A DNA stretch of 64,000 bases from assembly GCF_013283195.1 (NCBI RefSeq), contig NZ_JABEKT010000004.1, positions 124,001 through 188,000 of the forward strand, in the 5' to 3' direction. This DNA is from Ensifer adhaerens (GTDB lineage Bacteria > Pseudomonadota > Alphaproteobacteria > Rhizobiales > Rhizobiaceae). Of this stretch, positions 1 through 9,775 are shown in pieces. Numbering within the stretch: position 1 is the first letter of the stretch; the number at the start of each line of letters is the position of its first letter. The translations under genes were made by a program, and so were the position numbers. The notes below the pieces were generated by a model. That model was not told the origin of the DNA. It saw only the letters and a program-made list of their open reading frames with translations, and searched no databases.

Positions 1-1755
1 GATGCGCCAGCGGGCGACTACCAGGTCCAGTTGACGACCAACGGGCCGGTCACCGTCGAACAGGCTGGTCCAAGTGAAACGGTCCGCCTCGATGCTGGCG
101 GCAAGTCGGTCCTGACGCTGCCGCTGGTCGGCCAGTACCCGGGCGACGGCCAGGTCACGGTCCAGCTCACCGGCGCTTCCGGGCTATCCCTCGAACAGGC
201 GCTCAACATTCCTGTGCGCCCGGCGACCTTGCCGGTGACCCAACGGCAGGTGGTCAATTTGGCGGCGGGCAGCAGCCTGACGATCGACGGCCAACTGCTG
301 GCCGATAGCGTGCTGCAGGGCGCCTCGGTGTCGCTCAGCGTCACCCGCTCGGCCGCCTTCGACATTCCCGCCATCCTGATGTCGCTCGACCGCTATCCCT
401 ATGGCTGCGCCGAGCAGACGACGAGCCGCGCGCTGCCGCTGCTCTACATGAGCGAACTTGCCAAGCAGTCGGGCCTTGCAGATGACGACGAAGTGACGAA
501 GCGGGTGCAGGAGGCGATCTATCGCGTGCTCTCCTACCAGTCGTCATCAGGCAGCTTTGGCCTGTGGGGCCCGGGTTACGGTGACCTCTGGCTCGATGCC
601 TATGTCACCGACTTCCTGACGCGCGCACGCGAACTGAAATACGACGTGCCCGAGGCAGCGATGGTGCAGGCTCTCGAGAACCTGCAAAACGGCCTGGGCT
701 ACGACACCAACGTCAAGGATCGCGGCAACGAGATCGCCTATTCGCTCTATGTGCTGGCGCGTAATCGCAAGGCTGCGGTCAATGACATCCGCTATTACGC
801 CAACACGTTGATCAACGATTTCCCGACGCCGCTCGCCAAGGCACACGTCGCAGCAGCCCTCGCGCTCTATGGCGATGCCCAGCGGTCGCAGGAGATCTTT
901 GCGTCGTCCGCCAACATGTCGACGGGCCACGTCAATGTCAGCCTGTCGCGGTCCGACTATGGCTCTTCGCTTCGCGACGATGCGGCAGTCTTGGCGCTGG
1001 CCGCCGAAAGCCGCCCGGTTCCGCCGATCATCCCGGAACTGTCGAAGATCGTCGCACGGCAATGGGAGCAGAAGAAATACACCAGCACACAGGAACAGGC
1101 CTGGATGTTGCTGGCCGCACGCGCCGTTCAGGGCGGTGACGAAGACATGCTGCTGGACGTGAACGGCGCTTCGAAGAACGGCGCTTACGCCGCGCGGATC
1201 ACCGGCGACGCCCTGCTGTCACACCCGGTCGTGATCAAGAACGAAGGTGCTGACGCCGTCTCTGCCGTGGTGACCACGGTTGCGGCCCCGGCTCAGCCAC
1301 TGTCGGCCGGCGGCGATGGTTTTGCCATCGAACGCACCTACTACACGCTTGACGGCGCCGAAGCCAATGTGAGCCAGGCAAGGCAAAACGAGCGGTATGT
1401 CGTGGTGCTGAAAGTGACCGAAACCAATGACTGGCCGTCGCGGGTTCTCGTGTCGGATCTGCTGCCGGCAGGCTTCCAGATCGACAATCCGAGCCTGGTC
1501 GACAGCGCCCAGTTGAGCAACTTCGAATGGCTCGGTGAGATCACCGCGACCCACACGGAGTTCCGCAACGACCGGTTCGTCGCCGCCTTCGACCGGACCT
1601 CAGGAGACAGCCGCGAGCTGACGCTCGCCTATGTCGTGCGCGCCGTGAACCCTGGTGTCTACGATCATCCGGCTGCAAGCGTCGAAGACATGTACCGGCC
1701 GCAGTTCTCGGCCCGCACCGCGACCGGGCGCATGGAGGTCTTGGCAGCGCGATAG
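1..1755 (+). CDS. Alpha-2-macroglobulin family protein, C-terminal part (5' end outside window)
   Basis: The reading frame is open from base 1, so this is the 3' part of a larger gene; full bacterial alpha-2-macroglobulins are roughly 1,500-1,900 residues. The thioester motif is visible as YGCAEQ, with Cys at 406-408 and Gln at 415-417, followed by the long helical thioester domain and a beta-rich C-terminal region. Family role: a periplasmic, usually lipid-anchored protease trap. pbpC follows after 8 bp, the usual yfhM-pbpC pairing, which suggests a shared role in protecting or repairing the envelope. The intact Cys and Gln suggest a thioester-active form. Confidence 0.93.
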   Translation, partial: DAPAGDYQVQLTTNGPVTVEQAGPSETVRLDAGGKSVLTLPLVGQYPGDGQVTVQLTGASGLSLEQALNIPVRPATLPVTQRQVVNLAAGSSLTIDGQLLADSVLQGASVSLSVTRSAAFDIPAILMSLDRYPYGCAEQTTSRALPLLYMSELAKQSGLADDDEVTKRVQEAIYRVLSYQSSSGSFGLWGPGYGDLWLDAYVTDFLTRARELKYDVPEAAMVQALENLQNGLGYDTNVKDRGNEIAYSLYVLARNRKAAVNDIRYYANTLINDFPTPLAKAHVAAALALYGDAQRSQEIFASSANMSTGHVNVSLSRSDYGSSLRDDAAVLALAAESRPVPPIIPELSKIVARQWEQKKYTSTQEQAWMLLAARAVQGGDEDMLLDVNGASKNGAYAARITGDALLSHPVVIKNEGADAVSAVVTTVAAPAQPLSAGGDGFAIERTYYTLDGAEANVSQARQNERYVVVLKVTETNDWPSRVLVSDLLPAGFQIDNPSLVDSAQLSNFEWLGEITATHTEFRNDRFVAAFDRTSGDSRELTLAYVVRAVNPGVYDHPAASVEDMYRPQFSARTATGRMEVLAAR

Positions 1756-1763
1756 GCCAAACG

Positions 1764-3845
1764 ATGTCGATAGGGCACAAACTGCTGATCGCGATACCCG
1801 TCGGCCTGTTGCTGACGGGGCTATCGGCCTTTGCCCTCGATAAGGCCGACCGGGCATTTCCGCCGCCGCTTGAGACGGCCGGCATCGTCTCCCGGGAGGT
1901 TCTCGACGCCGACGGCCAATTGCTGCGAGCCTTTGCGACGCCTGACGGTCTCTGGCGGCTGAAGACGACGGTCGATGACGTCGATCCGCAGTTCCTGCGC
2001 ATGCTGGTCGCCTATGAGGACCAACGCTTCCGGGAACATGCCGGTATCGACATCCTCGCGCTCGGGCGCGCCGCGCTGCAATTCGTCAGCAACGGCCGCA
2101 TCGTCTCCGGCGCGTCCACGCTTTCGATGCAGGTGGCGCGGCTGATCGAACCGCGCGAGCAGCGAAGCGTGACGGCCAAGCTGCTGCAGATTGCTCGCGC
2201 TATTCAGATCGAACGCCGGCTTTCGAAGGACCAAATCCTCGATCTCTATCTCAGCCACGCCCCCTATGGCGGCAATCTCGAAGGCGTGCGCGCAGCCAGC
2301 CTTGCATGGTTCGGCAAGGAGCCGAAACGCCTTTCGGTCGGCGAAGCTGCCTTGCTCGTGGCGCTGCCGCAATTGCCGGAAAAGCGCCGGCCCGACAGAA
2401 ATCAAGCAGCCGCCGAGACTGCTCGCCAGCGCGTCTTGACCCGCATGGCCGTTGCCGACGTGATCGGCGAAGGCGAGGCTGGGCGCGCGGCGATGACCGC
2501 CATTCCGACGCGCCGCCTTCAGTTGCCTGCCTATGCCGCGCATCTGGCCGAGCTCGCGCTGCGCAAGCAGCCGACCGCCGTAAAGCATCAAACGACGTTG
2601 CGCCGCAGTGTTCAGCGCGGGCTCGAGGCGGTTGCGCGCGATGGCGCCGCCAAGTTGGGGCCGAGGGTGTCCGTCGCCATGATCATGGCCGATGCCCGCA
2701 CCGGCGAGATCATCGGCGAAGTCGGCTCGGCCGATTACTTCGATGCAAGCCGCTCGGGCTGGATCGACATGACGCGGATCAACCGCTCACCCGGATCGAC
2801 GCTCAAGCCGTTCATCTACGGCCTCGCCTTCGAGGAAGGCCTGGTCAGCCAGGAAACCATCATCGAGGACCGCCCAGCCGATTTCTTCGGCTACCGCCCG
2901 CGCAATTTCGACATGAGCTACCAGGGCGACGTCAGCGTACGCCAGGCGCTGCAATTGTCCTTGAACGTGCCGGCCATCCGGCTGCTCGACGTCGTCGGCC
3001 CTGCCCGGCTGATGGTGCGGTTCCGCCGCGCCGACGTGAAGCCGGTGCTGCCGGCCGGCGAGGCTCCGGGTCTCGCAATCGGCCTCGGCGGCGTTGGCAT
3101 GACGCTGCGCGACCTCGTGCAGCTCTATGCGGGTCTCGCCAATCGCGGCTTCCCCGTGCGCCTCGGTGATGGCATCACGGGCACGACCGGGCTGATCGAC
3201 GGGGAGCCGCTTCTTTCCCCGGTTTCCGCCTGGCATGTCTCGGATGTGCTGTCCGCCGTTCTGCCGCCGGCGGGAAGCCGCCAGCGGGGCATCGCCTACA
3301 AGACCGGCACCAGCTACGGCTACCGCGACGCTTGGTCAGTCGGCTATGACGGCCGGTATGTTCTCGGCGTCTGGGTCGGGCGACCAGACAACGGCGCCGT
3401 TCCCGGCCTGACCGGCTATGGCTCCGCCGCGCCCATCCTGTTTGAAGGCTTTGCCAAATCCGGCCTGCCGATCACGCCGCTACCGGATGCGCCGGCCGGT
3501 GCCGTACGCATCTCGCAGACCGAGCTGCCGATCAGCCAGCGCCGCTTCTCGATGACGGCAAGCGGGCTGGTCAACGCCTCGGCGCGCGAGCCAGCACCAC
3601 AGATCGTCTTTCCGCCCGAGGGCGCGCGCGTCGAACTGGGCGCCGGCCTTGAGACGATGTCGCCGCTGACCCTGAAGCTGCAAGGCGGTCGCGCGCCCTT
3701 CCGCTGGCTTGCCAATGGCAAACCGCTGCCCGACCCGACCCGCAGACGGACGACGCAGTGGCAACCGGATGGGGCCGGCTATTCCACCCTCACGGTGATC
3801 GACGCCATCGGGCGGGCGGCTAGTGTTCGCGTCTTCATCGAATAG
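1764..3845 (+). CDS. pbpC: Penicillin-binding protein 1C (bifunctional glycosyltransferase/transpeptidase)
   Basis: 693 residues, a normal length for PBP1C. There is one N-terminal membrane segment (about residues 7-25). The GT51 glycosyltransferase domain has the EDQRF motif with catalytic Glu85 and GASTLSMQVAR near 116-126. The transpeptidase domain has SxxK as S345-T-L-K348, an SLN motif, and KTGTS near residue 514. A C-terminal beta domain typical of PbpC follows. It polymerises and cross-links peptidoglycan in the periplasm. It lies directly behind the alpha-2-macroglobulin gene and is probably co-transcribed with it. Confidence 0.95.
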   Translation: MSIGHKLLIAIPVGLLLTGLSAFALDKADRAFPPPLETAGIVSREVLDADGQLLRAFATPDGLWRLKTTVDDVDPQFLRMLVAYEDQRFREHAGIDILALGRAALQFVSNGRIVSGASTLSMQVARLIEPREQRSVTAKLLQIARAIQIERRLSKDQILDLYLSHAPYGGNLEGVRAASLAWFGKEPKRLSVGEAALLVALPQLPEKRRPDRNQAAAETARQRVLTRMAVADVIGEGEAGRAAMTAIPTRRLQLPAYAAHLAELALRKQPTAVKHQTTLRRSVQRGLEAVARDGAAKLGPRVSVAMIMADARTGEIIGEVGSADYFDASRSGWIDMTRINRSPGSTLKPFIYGLAFEEGLVSQETIIEDRPADFFGYRPRNFDMSYQGDVSVRQALQLSLNVPAIRLLDVVGPARLMVRFRRADVKPVLPAGEAPGLAIGLGGVGMTLRDLVQLYAGLANRGFPVRLGDGITGTTGLIDGEPLLSPVSAWHVSDVLSAVLPPAGSRQRGIAYKTGTSYGYRDAWSVGYDGRYVLGVWVGRPDNGAVPGLTGYGSAAPILFEGFAKSGLPITPLPDAPAGAVRISQTELPISQRRFSMTASGLVNASAREPAPQIVFPPEGARVELGAGLETMSPLTLKLQGGRAPFRWLANGKPLPDPTRRRTTQWQPDGAGYSTLTVIDAIGRAASVRVFIE

Positions 3846-4124
3846 CACTCGGCCGCATTCCTCAATTTCAGCACTCCGCTCGACGCGTGGTCGCGTGCGG
3901 CGATGCCCACTGGCACGCAGCCCTATCCGACGCCCCCGAACCTCCAACACAGGAGCAACCGGTAGTAGACCGATAATCGGCGAACAGCACCGCGTAAGAT
4001 TCACGAAGTAGTAAGTTTTGTCGGCAGAGGGTGCGGATGCTTGCGCCGTGCCGCCGCATAACCTCCGCTCGACAGCCTGTCTACGGTCGCCGAACGATGC
4101 TGATTTGAATGAAGGATTGCTTGG

Positions 4125-4784
4125 ATGTCGAAGGCCATGACCGTCATCGTTGCCGACGACCACGCCATCGTGCGCGAAGGCTTGAAGATGCTGCTGTCGA
4201 CGATGGCGGATGTAACCGTGGTTGCCGAGGCCGCCGACGGCGAGGCCGTGCAGGTACTTGCCCGCAGCGAACCGGCAGACCTTCTGGTCCTCGACCTCGG
4301 CATGCCGGGTGTTACCGGCATCCAGTTCATCGCCGATATCAGGGCGATGGCGCCAAGAATGAAGATCCTGGTGTTGACGGCCAATGTCGAACCGAGGACG
4401 GTTCGCGCTGCCATTGAGGCCGGGGCCAACGGTTATCTCACCAAGAACGGCGACCCCGCCGAACTTGCAGACGCCGTAGATGCGCTCCGTGCCAACGACA
4501 TCTATCTCGCCCAATCGATCCGCTTTGCCGTCAGCGACCCGGCCCGACAGACGCTGCCGTCGGCGACCGACGAAGCCCTTTCGCCCATTCCGCTCACCCG
4601 GCGGGAGATGCAGATCCTCTCGCTCGCAGCCCAGGGGCTGACGGCACGCGAGATCGCCGAACGGCTTGGCATCAGCCCGCTCACCGCCCGCAAGCACCGC
4701 GAAAACCTGATGCGCAAGCTCAGCCTGCACAGCGCCGCCGAGATCGCCGCCTACGCGGTTCGCATCGGCCTGCCCATCGGCTGA
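4125..4784 (+). CDS. NarL/FixJ-family response regulator with LuxR-type HTH
   Basis: 219 residues. The receiver domain has the acidic pair D11-D12, the phospho-acceptor Asp57 in LVLDLGMPG, and a conserved Lys in GYLTKNG. The C-terminal LuxR helix-turn-helix starts at LTRREMQIL and contains GLTAREIAERLGIS. No histidine kinase gene is adjacent, so the partner is unknown. The gene stands alone, with 279 bp upstream and 209 bp downstream in which I see no gene. Function beyond two-component transcription control cannot be assigned. Confidence 0.9.
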   Translation: MSKAMTVIVADDHAIVREGLKMLLSTMADVTVVAEAADGEAVQVLARSEPADLLVLDLGMPGVTGIQFIADIRAMAPRMKILVLTANVEPRTVRAAIEAGANGYLTKNGDPAELADAVDALRANDIYLAQSIRFAVSDPARQTLPSATDEALSPIPLTRREMQILSLAAQGLTAREIAERLGISPLTARKHRENLMRKLSLHSAAEIAAYAVRIGLPIG

Positions 4785-4993
4785 GATCCGCATGCGGCAC
4801 CTGCTCCTATTGGTGACGTTCGCTTAACCACCACAATATTAGCAACGGGTTCGAAACGACGAAATACGACACCTGCCGTATGTCGCATCGATACAACCAA
4901 GCGTAGTTCTCCCCCTGCTCGAATTCCGGACTGAACGGATCGGGCTGAACGCCACGCTGCTGGAAAGGCAGCCGGCGAACCGGAGGAACCGCC

Positions 4994-5608
4994 ATGCCCT
5001 CGATTGACCACTGGATTTCGTTTGCAGTCGCGACCGCGATCTTTGCCTGCATGCCGGGACCGGCCATTCTCTATATGACCGCGCAGACCCTGGCGCATGG
5101 GCGTAAGGCCGGTTTCCTCGCGGCGCTCGGCATTCATATCGGCTGCTATGTGCATATCGCCGCAGCAACGCTGGGGCTTGCCGCCCTTCTCGCTCACGCT
5201 CCGTTTCTCTATGCCGCAATCAAGCTTGCGGGTGCCATCTATCTGGTCTGGCTTGGCGGCACGATGCTGCTCGGCATCGGCAAACATGACGGGCACAAGA
5301 CGGACGCCAAGCCGGGTGTGCTGCGCGACAGCATCGTCGTCGAAATTCTCAACCCGAAGACGGCACTGTTCTTCGTAACGTTCCTGCCGCAATTCGTCGA
5401 TCCGGCAGCGGCGATGCCAGTCACGCTACAGTTCCTGATCTTCGGGATGCTCGTCAACCTGGCGTTGTCTGCGGCAGATGTCGCAGCGGTGCTGCTCGCG
5501 TCGCTCACACTTGGTCGTTTCACCGGCGGCCAAAACCGCCTGGTTCCGCGGGCCTGCGGTTCGATCCTCATCGGGCTTGGAATGCTGCTCGCAACGCAAT
5601 CCGTCTGA
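4994..5608 (+). CDS. LysE/RhtB-family exporter
   Basis: 204 residues with about six hydrophobic segments and the N-terminal family signature MPGPAILYMTAQ, where LysE/RhtB proteins carry PGP. Members export amino acids or related small molecules across the inner membrane; the substrate cannot be read from sequence. A good ribosome-binding site (ggagg at 4982) precedes the ATG. The gene is monocistronic as far as I can see. Confidence 0.9.
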   Translation: MPSIDHWISFAVATAIFACMPGPAILYMTAQTLAHGRKAGFLAALGIHIGCYVHIAAATLGLAALLAHAPFLYAAIKLAGAIYLVWLGGTMLLGIGKHDGHKTDAKPGVLRDSIVVEILNPKTALFFVTFLPQFVDPAAAMPVTLQFLIFGMLVNLALSAADVAAVLLASLTLGRFTGGQNRLVPRACGSILIGLGMLLATQSV

Positions 5609-5789
5609 CGTGCGGACGCCGTGATCAAGTGCCGCCCCATGCCGACGTTCCATAAGCGGCGATCCCCTTTCCTATCGTGGCTGTTTCAGCGATGATATCG
5701 GCGCATTGAACGTCAGCGGAATGCTCGAAATCCTTCGGATGCCCATCGCCAAGGCATGGCCGGCGTCTGCGTGAGAGGAAGGCGGTCGC

Positions 5790-6629
5790 ATGCTTAGTCT
5801 TGCCGAGATTTCCGAAGCAGCCGAGAGCCTTCAGCGGGCCGAAGTCGATCGCTGCCAGATTGGCCTCTTGTCACTCAAGCACCCGGGTATGACTGTCGAT
5901 GAAGCCTATGCGGTTCAATCCGCCTGGGTCCGGCGCAAGCGGGACCTCGGTCGACGGATCATCGGCTTCAAGATCGGCTTGACCTCGAAGGCGATGCAGC
6001 AGTCGCTCGGCATCGATACGCCGGATTCCGGCGTGCTGTTCGACGACATGCAGTTTGAGGACGGCGCGACCATTCCCGCTGACCGCTTCATCCAGCCTCG
6101 GGTGGAGGCGGAGATCGCCTTCGTGATGAAGGCACCGCTCAAAGGGCCGCGCGTCACCGTCTTGAACGTGCTCAACGCCACCGACTTCGTCATCCCAGCC
6201 CTGGAGATCCTCGACACCCGCATCCTCAGACGTGATCCCGAGACGCAACAGGCAAGAGGCATCGCCGATACGATCGCCGACAACGCCGCCAATGCCGGAC
6301 TCCTCCTCGGAGGGCGGCCGATGCGCGCGGACGCGGTCGACATGCGCTGGATGGGTGCGATCCTCTCACGCAATGCCGAGGTCGAAGAAACCGGATTGGG
6401 CGCCGGCGTTCTCAATCATCCCGCCCGCGGTATCGCCTGGCTCGCCAACCGGCTGGCACAATACGGCGATGCGATCGAGCCGGGGCAGATCGTGCTTTCC
6501 GGCTCGTTCGTGCGGGCAGTGGAAGCGCGCAGTGGCGACACGTTCGTTGCCGATTTCGGCAGCCATGGCACGGTCAGCTGCCATTTCAGCCAGAGCGCGC
6601 CGCCTGACCAATCGACGACAACGGGTTAG
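5790..6629 (+). CDS. 2-oxo-hept-3-ene-1,7-dioate hydratase-like protein (FAH-related family)
   Basis: 279 residues. The sequence follows HpaH and related 2-oxopent-4-enoate hydratases: GFKIGLTSKAMQQ near residues 56-68, DSGVLFDDM, and PRVEAEIAFV, which supplies acidic metal ligands. In the homoprotocatechuate pathway HpaH hydrates 2-oxo-hept-3-ene-1,7-dioate. No other hpa or meta-cleavage gene is nearby, so the physiological substrate is open. It converges on the glycerate kinase gene, 18 bp away. Confidence 0.85.
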   Translation: MLSLAEISEAAESLQRAEVDRCQIGLLSLKHPGMTVDEAYAVQSAWVRRKRDLGRRIIGFKIGLTSKAMQQSLGIDTPDSGVLFDDMQFEDGATIPADRFIQPRVEAEIAFVMKAPLKGPRVTVLNVLNATDFVIPALEILDTRILRRDPETQQARGIADTIADNAANAGLLLGGRPMRADAVDMRWMGAILSRNAEVEETGLGAGVLNHPARGIAWLANRLAQYGDAIEPGQIVLSGSFVRAVEARSGDTFVADFGSHGTVSCHFSQSAPPDQSTTTG

Positions 6630-6647
6630 TGCACTTTCCTCGCAGCG

Positions 6648-7916
6648 CTACTGCACCAGGATGGCGCGGAAGTCGTTGACGTTGGTCCCGGTTGGTCCCG
6701 GCTTGAAGATATCGCCAAGCGCATCGAAAGCGCTCCAACTGTCGTTGCGCTGCAAAAATGCTGCCGCATCAAGCCGCTGGGCGGCGAGCCGGGCGATGGT
6801 GGTGCCGTCGGCAAAGGCACCGGCATTGTCCTCGGAGCCGTCGATGCCGTCGGTATCAGCCGCGAGCGCCGATACGCCGCTCGCACCATCTATGCCGAGC
6901 GCCAGAGACAGAAGGAATTCGCTGTTGCGTCCGCCCTTGCCTGCACCCTTTATCGTCACTGTCGTCTCGCCGCCGGAGAGAACCACAACCGGTTTGGCGA
7001 AGGGCCGACCGCGCCCGGCCACCTCGCGGGCGATTGCCGCGTGGACACTGCCGACATCGCGCGCCTCGCCCTCGATCGCATCCGACAGGATGATCGCCTC
7101 GATCCCGGCCTCCCGCGCCTTGGCGGCAGCGGCTTCGAGCGAGACGGAGGCGGAGGCGATCAGGCGCACGTCATTGTCGGCGAAGCGCGGATCGGACGGT
7201 GACGGCGCGTCGGCCGCCGGATCTGCGAGCCATGCCAGAACCTTTTCGGGCAGTTGCAAACCGTAGCGCTCGACGATCTTCAGGGCATCGGCGCGCGTGC
7301 TTGCATCCGGCAGCGTCGGGCCGGACGCGACCAGCGCCGGGTCGTCACCGGGAATGTCGGAAACGATGAGCGAGACAACCTTGGCAGGATAGGCTGCGGC
7401 TGCAAGCCGGCCACCCTTGATCATCGAGACATGCTTGCGCACCGCATTCATGGCACTGATCGGCGCGCCCGAGGCAAGCAATGCCCGGTTGACGGCAACT
7501 TCGTCGTCAAGCGAAAGCCCGGGAGGCGGCGCGGGCAACAAGGCAGAACCACCACCGCAGACAAGGGCGACGACCAGATCGTCCGTCGTCAGGCCGCTGA
7601 CTTCGGCAAGCAGGCGTTGCGCGGCCTGAAGGCCGCTCTCGTCCGGCAGGGGATGCGACGCCTCCAGCACCTCGATGCGCTCGCAAGGGGCTGCGTAGCC
7701 ATAGCGGGTGACGACAACGCCAGAGAGCGGGCCGTCCCAGTGACGCTCAAAGGCCTGAGCCATCTGGGCTGCACCCTTGCCGGCACCAACGACAACGGTG
7801 CGGCCCCTCGGCCGCTCCGGCAAATTGGCGGCGATCACCAATGCCGGATCGGCGGCGGCAACCGCCGAGGTAAACAACGTCTCCAGAAACCTGCGTGGAT
7901 CGGTGATGGCTGGCAT
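6648..7916 (-). CDS. ttuD: Glycerate kinase (MOFRL family, TtuD/GckA type)
   Basis: 422 residues, the usual length of the MOFRL-type glycerate 2-kinase. It has an N-terminal GAGKGAAQMAQAFE motif and a C-terminal MOFRL domain with LSGGETTVT and GKGGRNSEF. It phosphorylates D-glycerate, here the product of garR upstream in the same operon, and so closes the glyoxylate-to-glycolysis route. A GGGGG ribosome-binding site lies 6 bases before the ATG. A strong hairpin sits in the 126-bp gap after garR (see 7945-7973). Confidence 0.93.
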   Translation of the reverse strand: MPAITDPRRFLETLFTSAVAAADPALVIAANLPERPRGRTVVVGAGKGAAQMAQAFERHWDGPLSGVVVTRYGYAAPCERIEVLEASHPLPDESGLQAAQRLLAEVSGLTTDDLVVALVCGGGSALLPAPPPGLSLDDEVAVNRALLASGAPISAMNAVRKHVSMIKGGRLAAAAYPAKVVSLIVSDIPGDDPALVASGPTLPDASTRADALKIVERYGLQLPEKVLAWLADPAADAPSPSDPRFADNDVRLIASASVSLEAAAAKAREAGIEAIILSDAIEGEARDVGSVHAAIAREVAGRGRPFAKPVVVLSGGETTVTIKGAGKGGRNSEFLLSLALGIDGASGVSALAADTDGIDGSEDNAGAFADGTTIARLAAQRLDAAAFLQRNDSWSAFDALGDIFKPGPTGTNVNDFRAILVQ

Positions 7917-7944
7917 TGGTATCCCCCTGATAACGAAGTCGTCT

Positions 7945-7973
7945 CGGGCGGCGGTTCCTCCAACCGCCGCCCG
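7945..7973 (-). other. Intercistronic hairpin garR-ttuD with GGAGG in the loop
   Basis: Perfect 12-bp stem (7945-7956 with 7962-7973) and a 5-base loop. Read on the gene strand the loop is GGAGG, a Shine-Dalgarno-like sequence, about 30 bases before the ttuD start. There is no T tract, so a simple terminator is unlikely. An mRNA-stability or expression-tuning element is my inference. Confidence 0.5.
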
Positions 7974-8042
7974 GACACATGATCGGTCCGATGCAATGGG
8001 TCCACGGACGGATCATGCGCATTTACATGGCCGGCAACGGCC

Positions 8043-8927
8043 TCACGCGACCTGATGGTTCGCCATGCGCTCGAGAGCACGCACCAGGCCGGAATGGTCG
8101 AGCCCGCTGTCGCCATTGGCGGCGCAGTTATTGAACAGTTCCTGCGTCGCTGCCGTGTTCGGCAGCGAAATGCCGAGGGACTTTGCACCCTGCAGCGCGA
8201 GGTTCAAGTCCTTCTGGTGCAGCGAGATGCGGAAGCCCGGATCGAAGGTGCGCTTGATCATCCGGTCACCATGGACTTCGAGGATGCGCGAAGAGGCAAA
8301 ACCGCCCATCAGCGCTTCGCGAACCCGCGCGGGATCGGCGCCGGCCTTCGAGGCGAAGACGAGTGCTTCGGAAACCGCCTCGATGGTGAGCGCAACGATG
8401 ATCTGATTGGCAACCTTCGTCACCTGGCCGTCACCGCAATCGCCGACGAGCGTGATATTCTTGCCCATCAGCTGAAACAGCGGCAGAGCGCGGTCGAAGC
8501 TTTCCTGCGAACCGCCGGCCATAATCGACAGCGAGGCGTTCTTGGCGCCGACTTCACCGCCGGAGACCGGCGCATCGACGTATTCCGCGCCGGTTTCGCG
8601 GACCTTCTTGGCGAACTCCTTGGTCTCGATCGGTGAGATCGAGCTCATGTCGATGACAAGCTTGCCCTTGGAGAGGCCGTAGGCGACGCCGTTCTCGCCG
8701 AAGAGGACGTCTTTCACTTCAGGCGTATCCGGCAGCATCAGGATGATGGTGTCGACGGTTTCCGCAAGCGCCTTCGGCGTCTCGACGAATTTCAGGCCGT
8801 TGTCGAGGAGTTCCTGCCGCGGCGGGATGGCGAATTTCGAGGTGATGACCGTGTGTCCGGCATCCTGCAGATGGCGTGCCATCGGCGTGCCCATGATGCC
8901 CAGTCCAATAAAGCCGATCGTTGCCAT
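8043..8927 (-). CDS. garR: 2-hydroxy-3-oxopropionate (tartronate semialdehyde) reductase
   Basis: 294 residues, beta-hydroxyacid dehydrogenase family. The N-terminal GLGIMGTPMARHL nucleotide-binding motif, the DAPVSGGEVGA substrate motif, and the catalytic Lys in GQVTKVANQI are all present. It reduces tartronate semialdehyde made by Gcl (or by Hyi from hydroxypyruvate) to D-glycerate. The start is supported by AGGAG 9 bases upstream. That site overlaps the end of hyi, so the two genes are tightly coupled. Confidence 0.95.
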   Translation of the reverse strand: MATIGFIGLGIMGTPMARHLQDAGHTVITSKFAIPPRQELLDNGLKFVETPKALAETVDTIILMLPDTPEVKDVLFGENGVAYGLSKGKLVIDMSSISPIETKEFAKKVRETGAEYVDAPVSGGEVGAKNASLSIMAGGSQESFDRALPLFQLMGKNITLVGDCGDGQVTKVANQIIVALTIEAVSEALVFASKAGADPARVREALMGGFASSRILEVHGDRMIKRTFDPGFRISLHQKDLNLALQGAKSLGISLPNTAATQELFNNCAANGDSGLDHSGLVRALERMANHQVA

Positions 8928-8932
8928 TGTGC

Positions 8933-9748
8933 TTAACTCCTGATCTTGATGATATCTGCGGATTGCGTGCGCTTGCGCTCAGTGCCAAGCCAGCCGAGGC
9001 CTTCGGCCGTCGTGGTGCGTGGCTTGTATTCGCAGCCGATCCAGCCGTCGTAGCCTGCCTCTTCGAGCGCATCGAAGACGTAGGGGTAGTTGATCTCCCC
9101 GGTCCCCGGCTCGTTGCGACCAGGATTGTCGGCGAGCTGAACGTGGGCGATGCGATCGGCAAAGCGCTTGTAGGTGCCGATAAGTTCGCCCTGCGTGCGC
9201 TGCTGGTGGTAGAGGTCGTACTGGATGAACAGATTGTCGCTGCCGACCTCGTCGATGATCGAGGCGGCCTGCTCGACCGTGTTGAGATAGAATCCGGGAA
9301 TATCGAAGTCGTTGATCGGTTCGATCAACAGGCGAATGCCCTGCTTGCCGAGTTCGCTTGCCGCAAGCCTGAGATTGGCGACCAGCGTGCTGCGCAGCAC
9401 CTCTTCCGAGATGCCCGCAGGTGCGATGCCGACCAAGCAGTTGACCTGTTTGCAATCGAGCGCGGTCGCATAGTCGATGGCGCTCGCCACGCCCTTGCGG
9501 AATTCGTCGATCCGATCGGGAAGGATAGCGATGCCGCGCTCGCCACCGGCCCAGTTGCCGGCCGGCAGGTTGTGCAGCACCTGCGTCAGCCCATAACGCT
9601 GCAGCTCGCCGCGCAGGCTCACTTTCTCGAATTCATAGGGGAAGAGATACTCGACACCTTCGAAACCGGCCTTGGCCGCAAGGGCAAAACGATCGAGGAA
9701 CGGCGCCTCGGTAAACAGCATTGTCAGGTTCGCAGCGAACTTCGCCAT
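8933..9748 (-). CDS. hyi: Hydroxypyruvate isomerase
   Basis: 271 residues, AP-endonuclease-2-like TIM barrel. It shows the family pattern: N-terminal MAKFAANLTMLFTE, FEGVEYLFPYE, LIEPINDFDIPGF with a metal-binding Glu, and GEINYPYVF near the C-terminus. It interconverts hydroxypyruvate and tartronate semialdehyde. It lies between gcl and garR in one operon, with AAGGAGG upstream of the ATG. Confidence 0.93.
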   Translation of the reverse strand: MAKFAANLTMLFTEAPFLDRFALAAKAGFEGVEYLFPYEFEKVSLRGELQRYGLTQVLHNLPAGNWAGGERGIAILPDRIDEFRKGVASAIDYATALDCKQVNCLVGIAPAGISEEVLRSTLVANLRLAASELGKQGIRLLIEPINDFDIPGFYLNTVEQAASIIDEVGSDNLFIQYDLYHQQRTQGELIGTYKRFADRIAHVQLADNPGRNEPGTGEINYPYVFDALEEAGYDGWIGCEYKPRTTTAEGLGWLGTERKRTQSADIIKIRS

Positions 9749-9775
9749 GCGGTGGTTCCTCCTTGTGATTGTTTT

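Noticed and set aside
3846-4124. Small gene between pbpC and the response regulator
   Set aside because: Short open frames here have no ribosome site or recognisable product.
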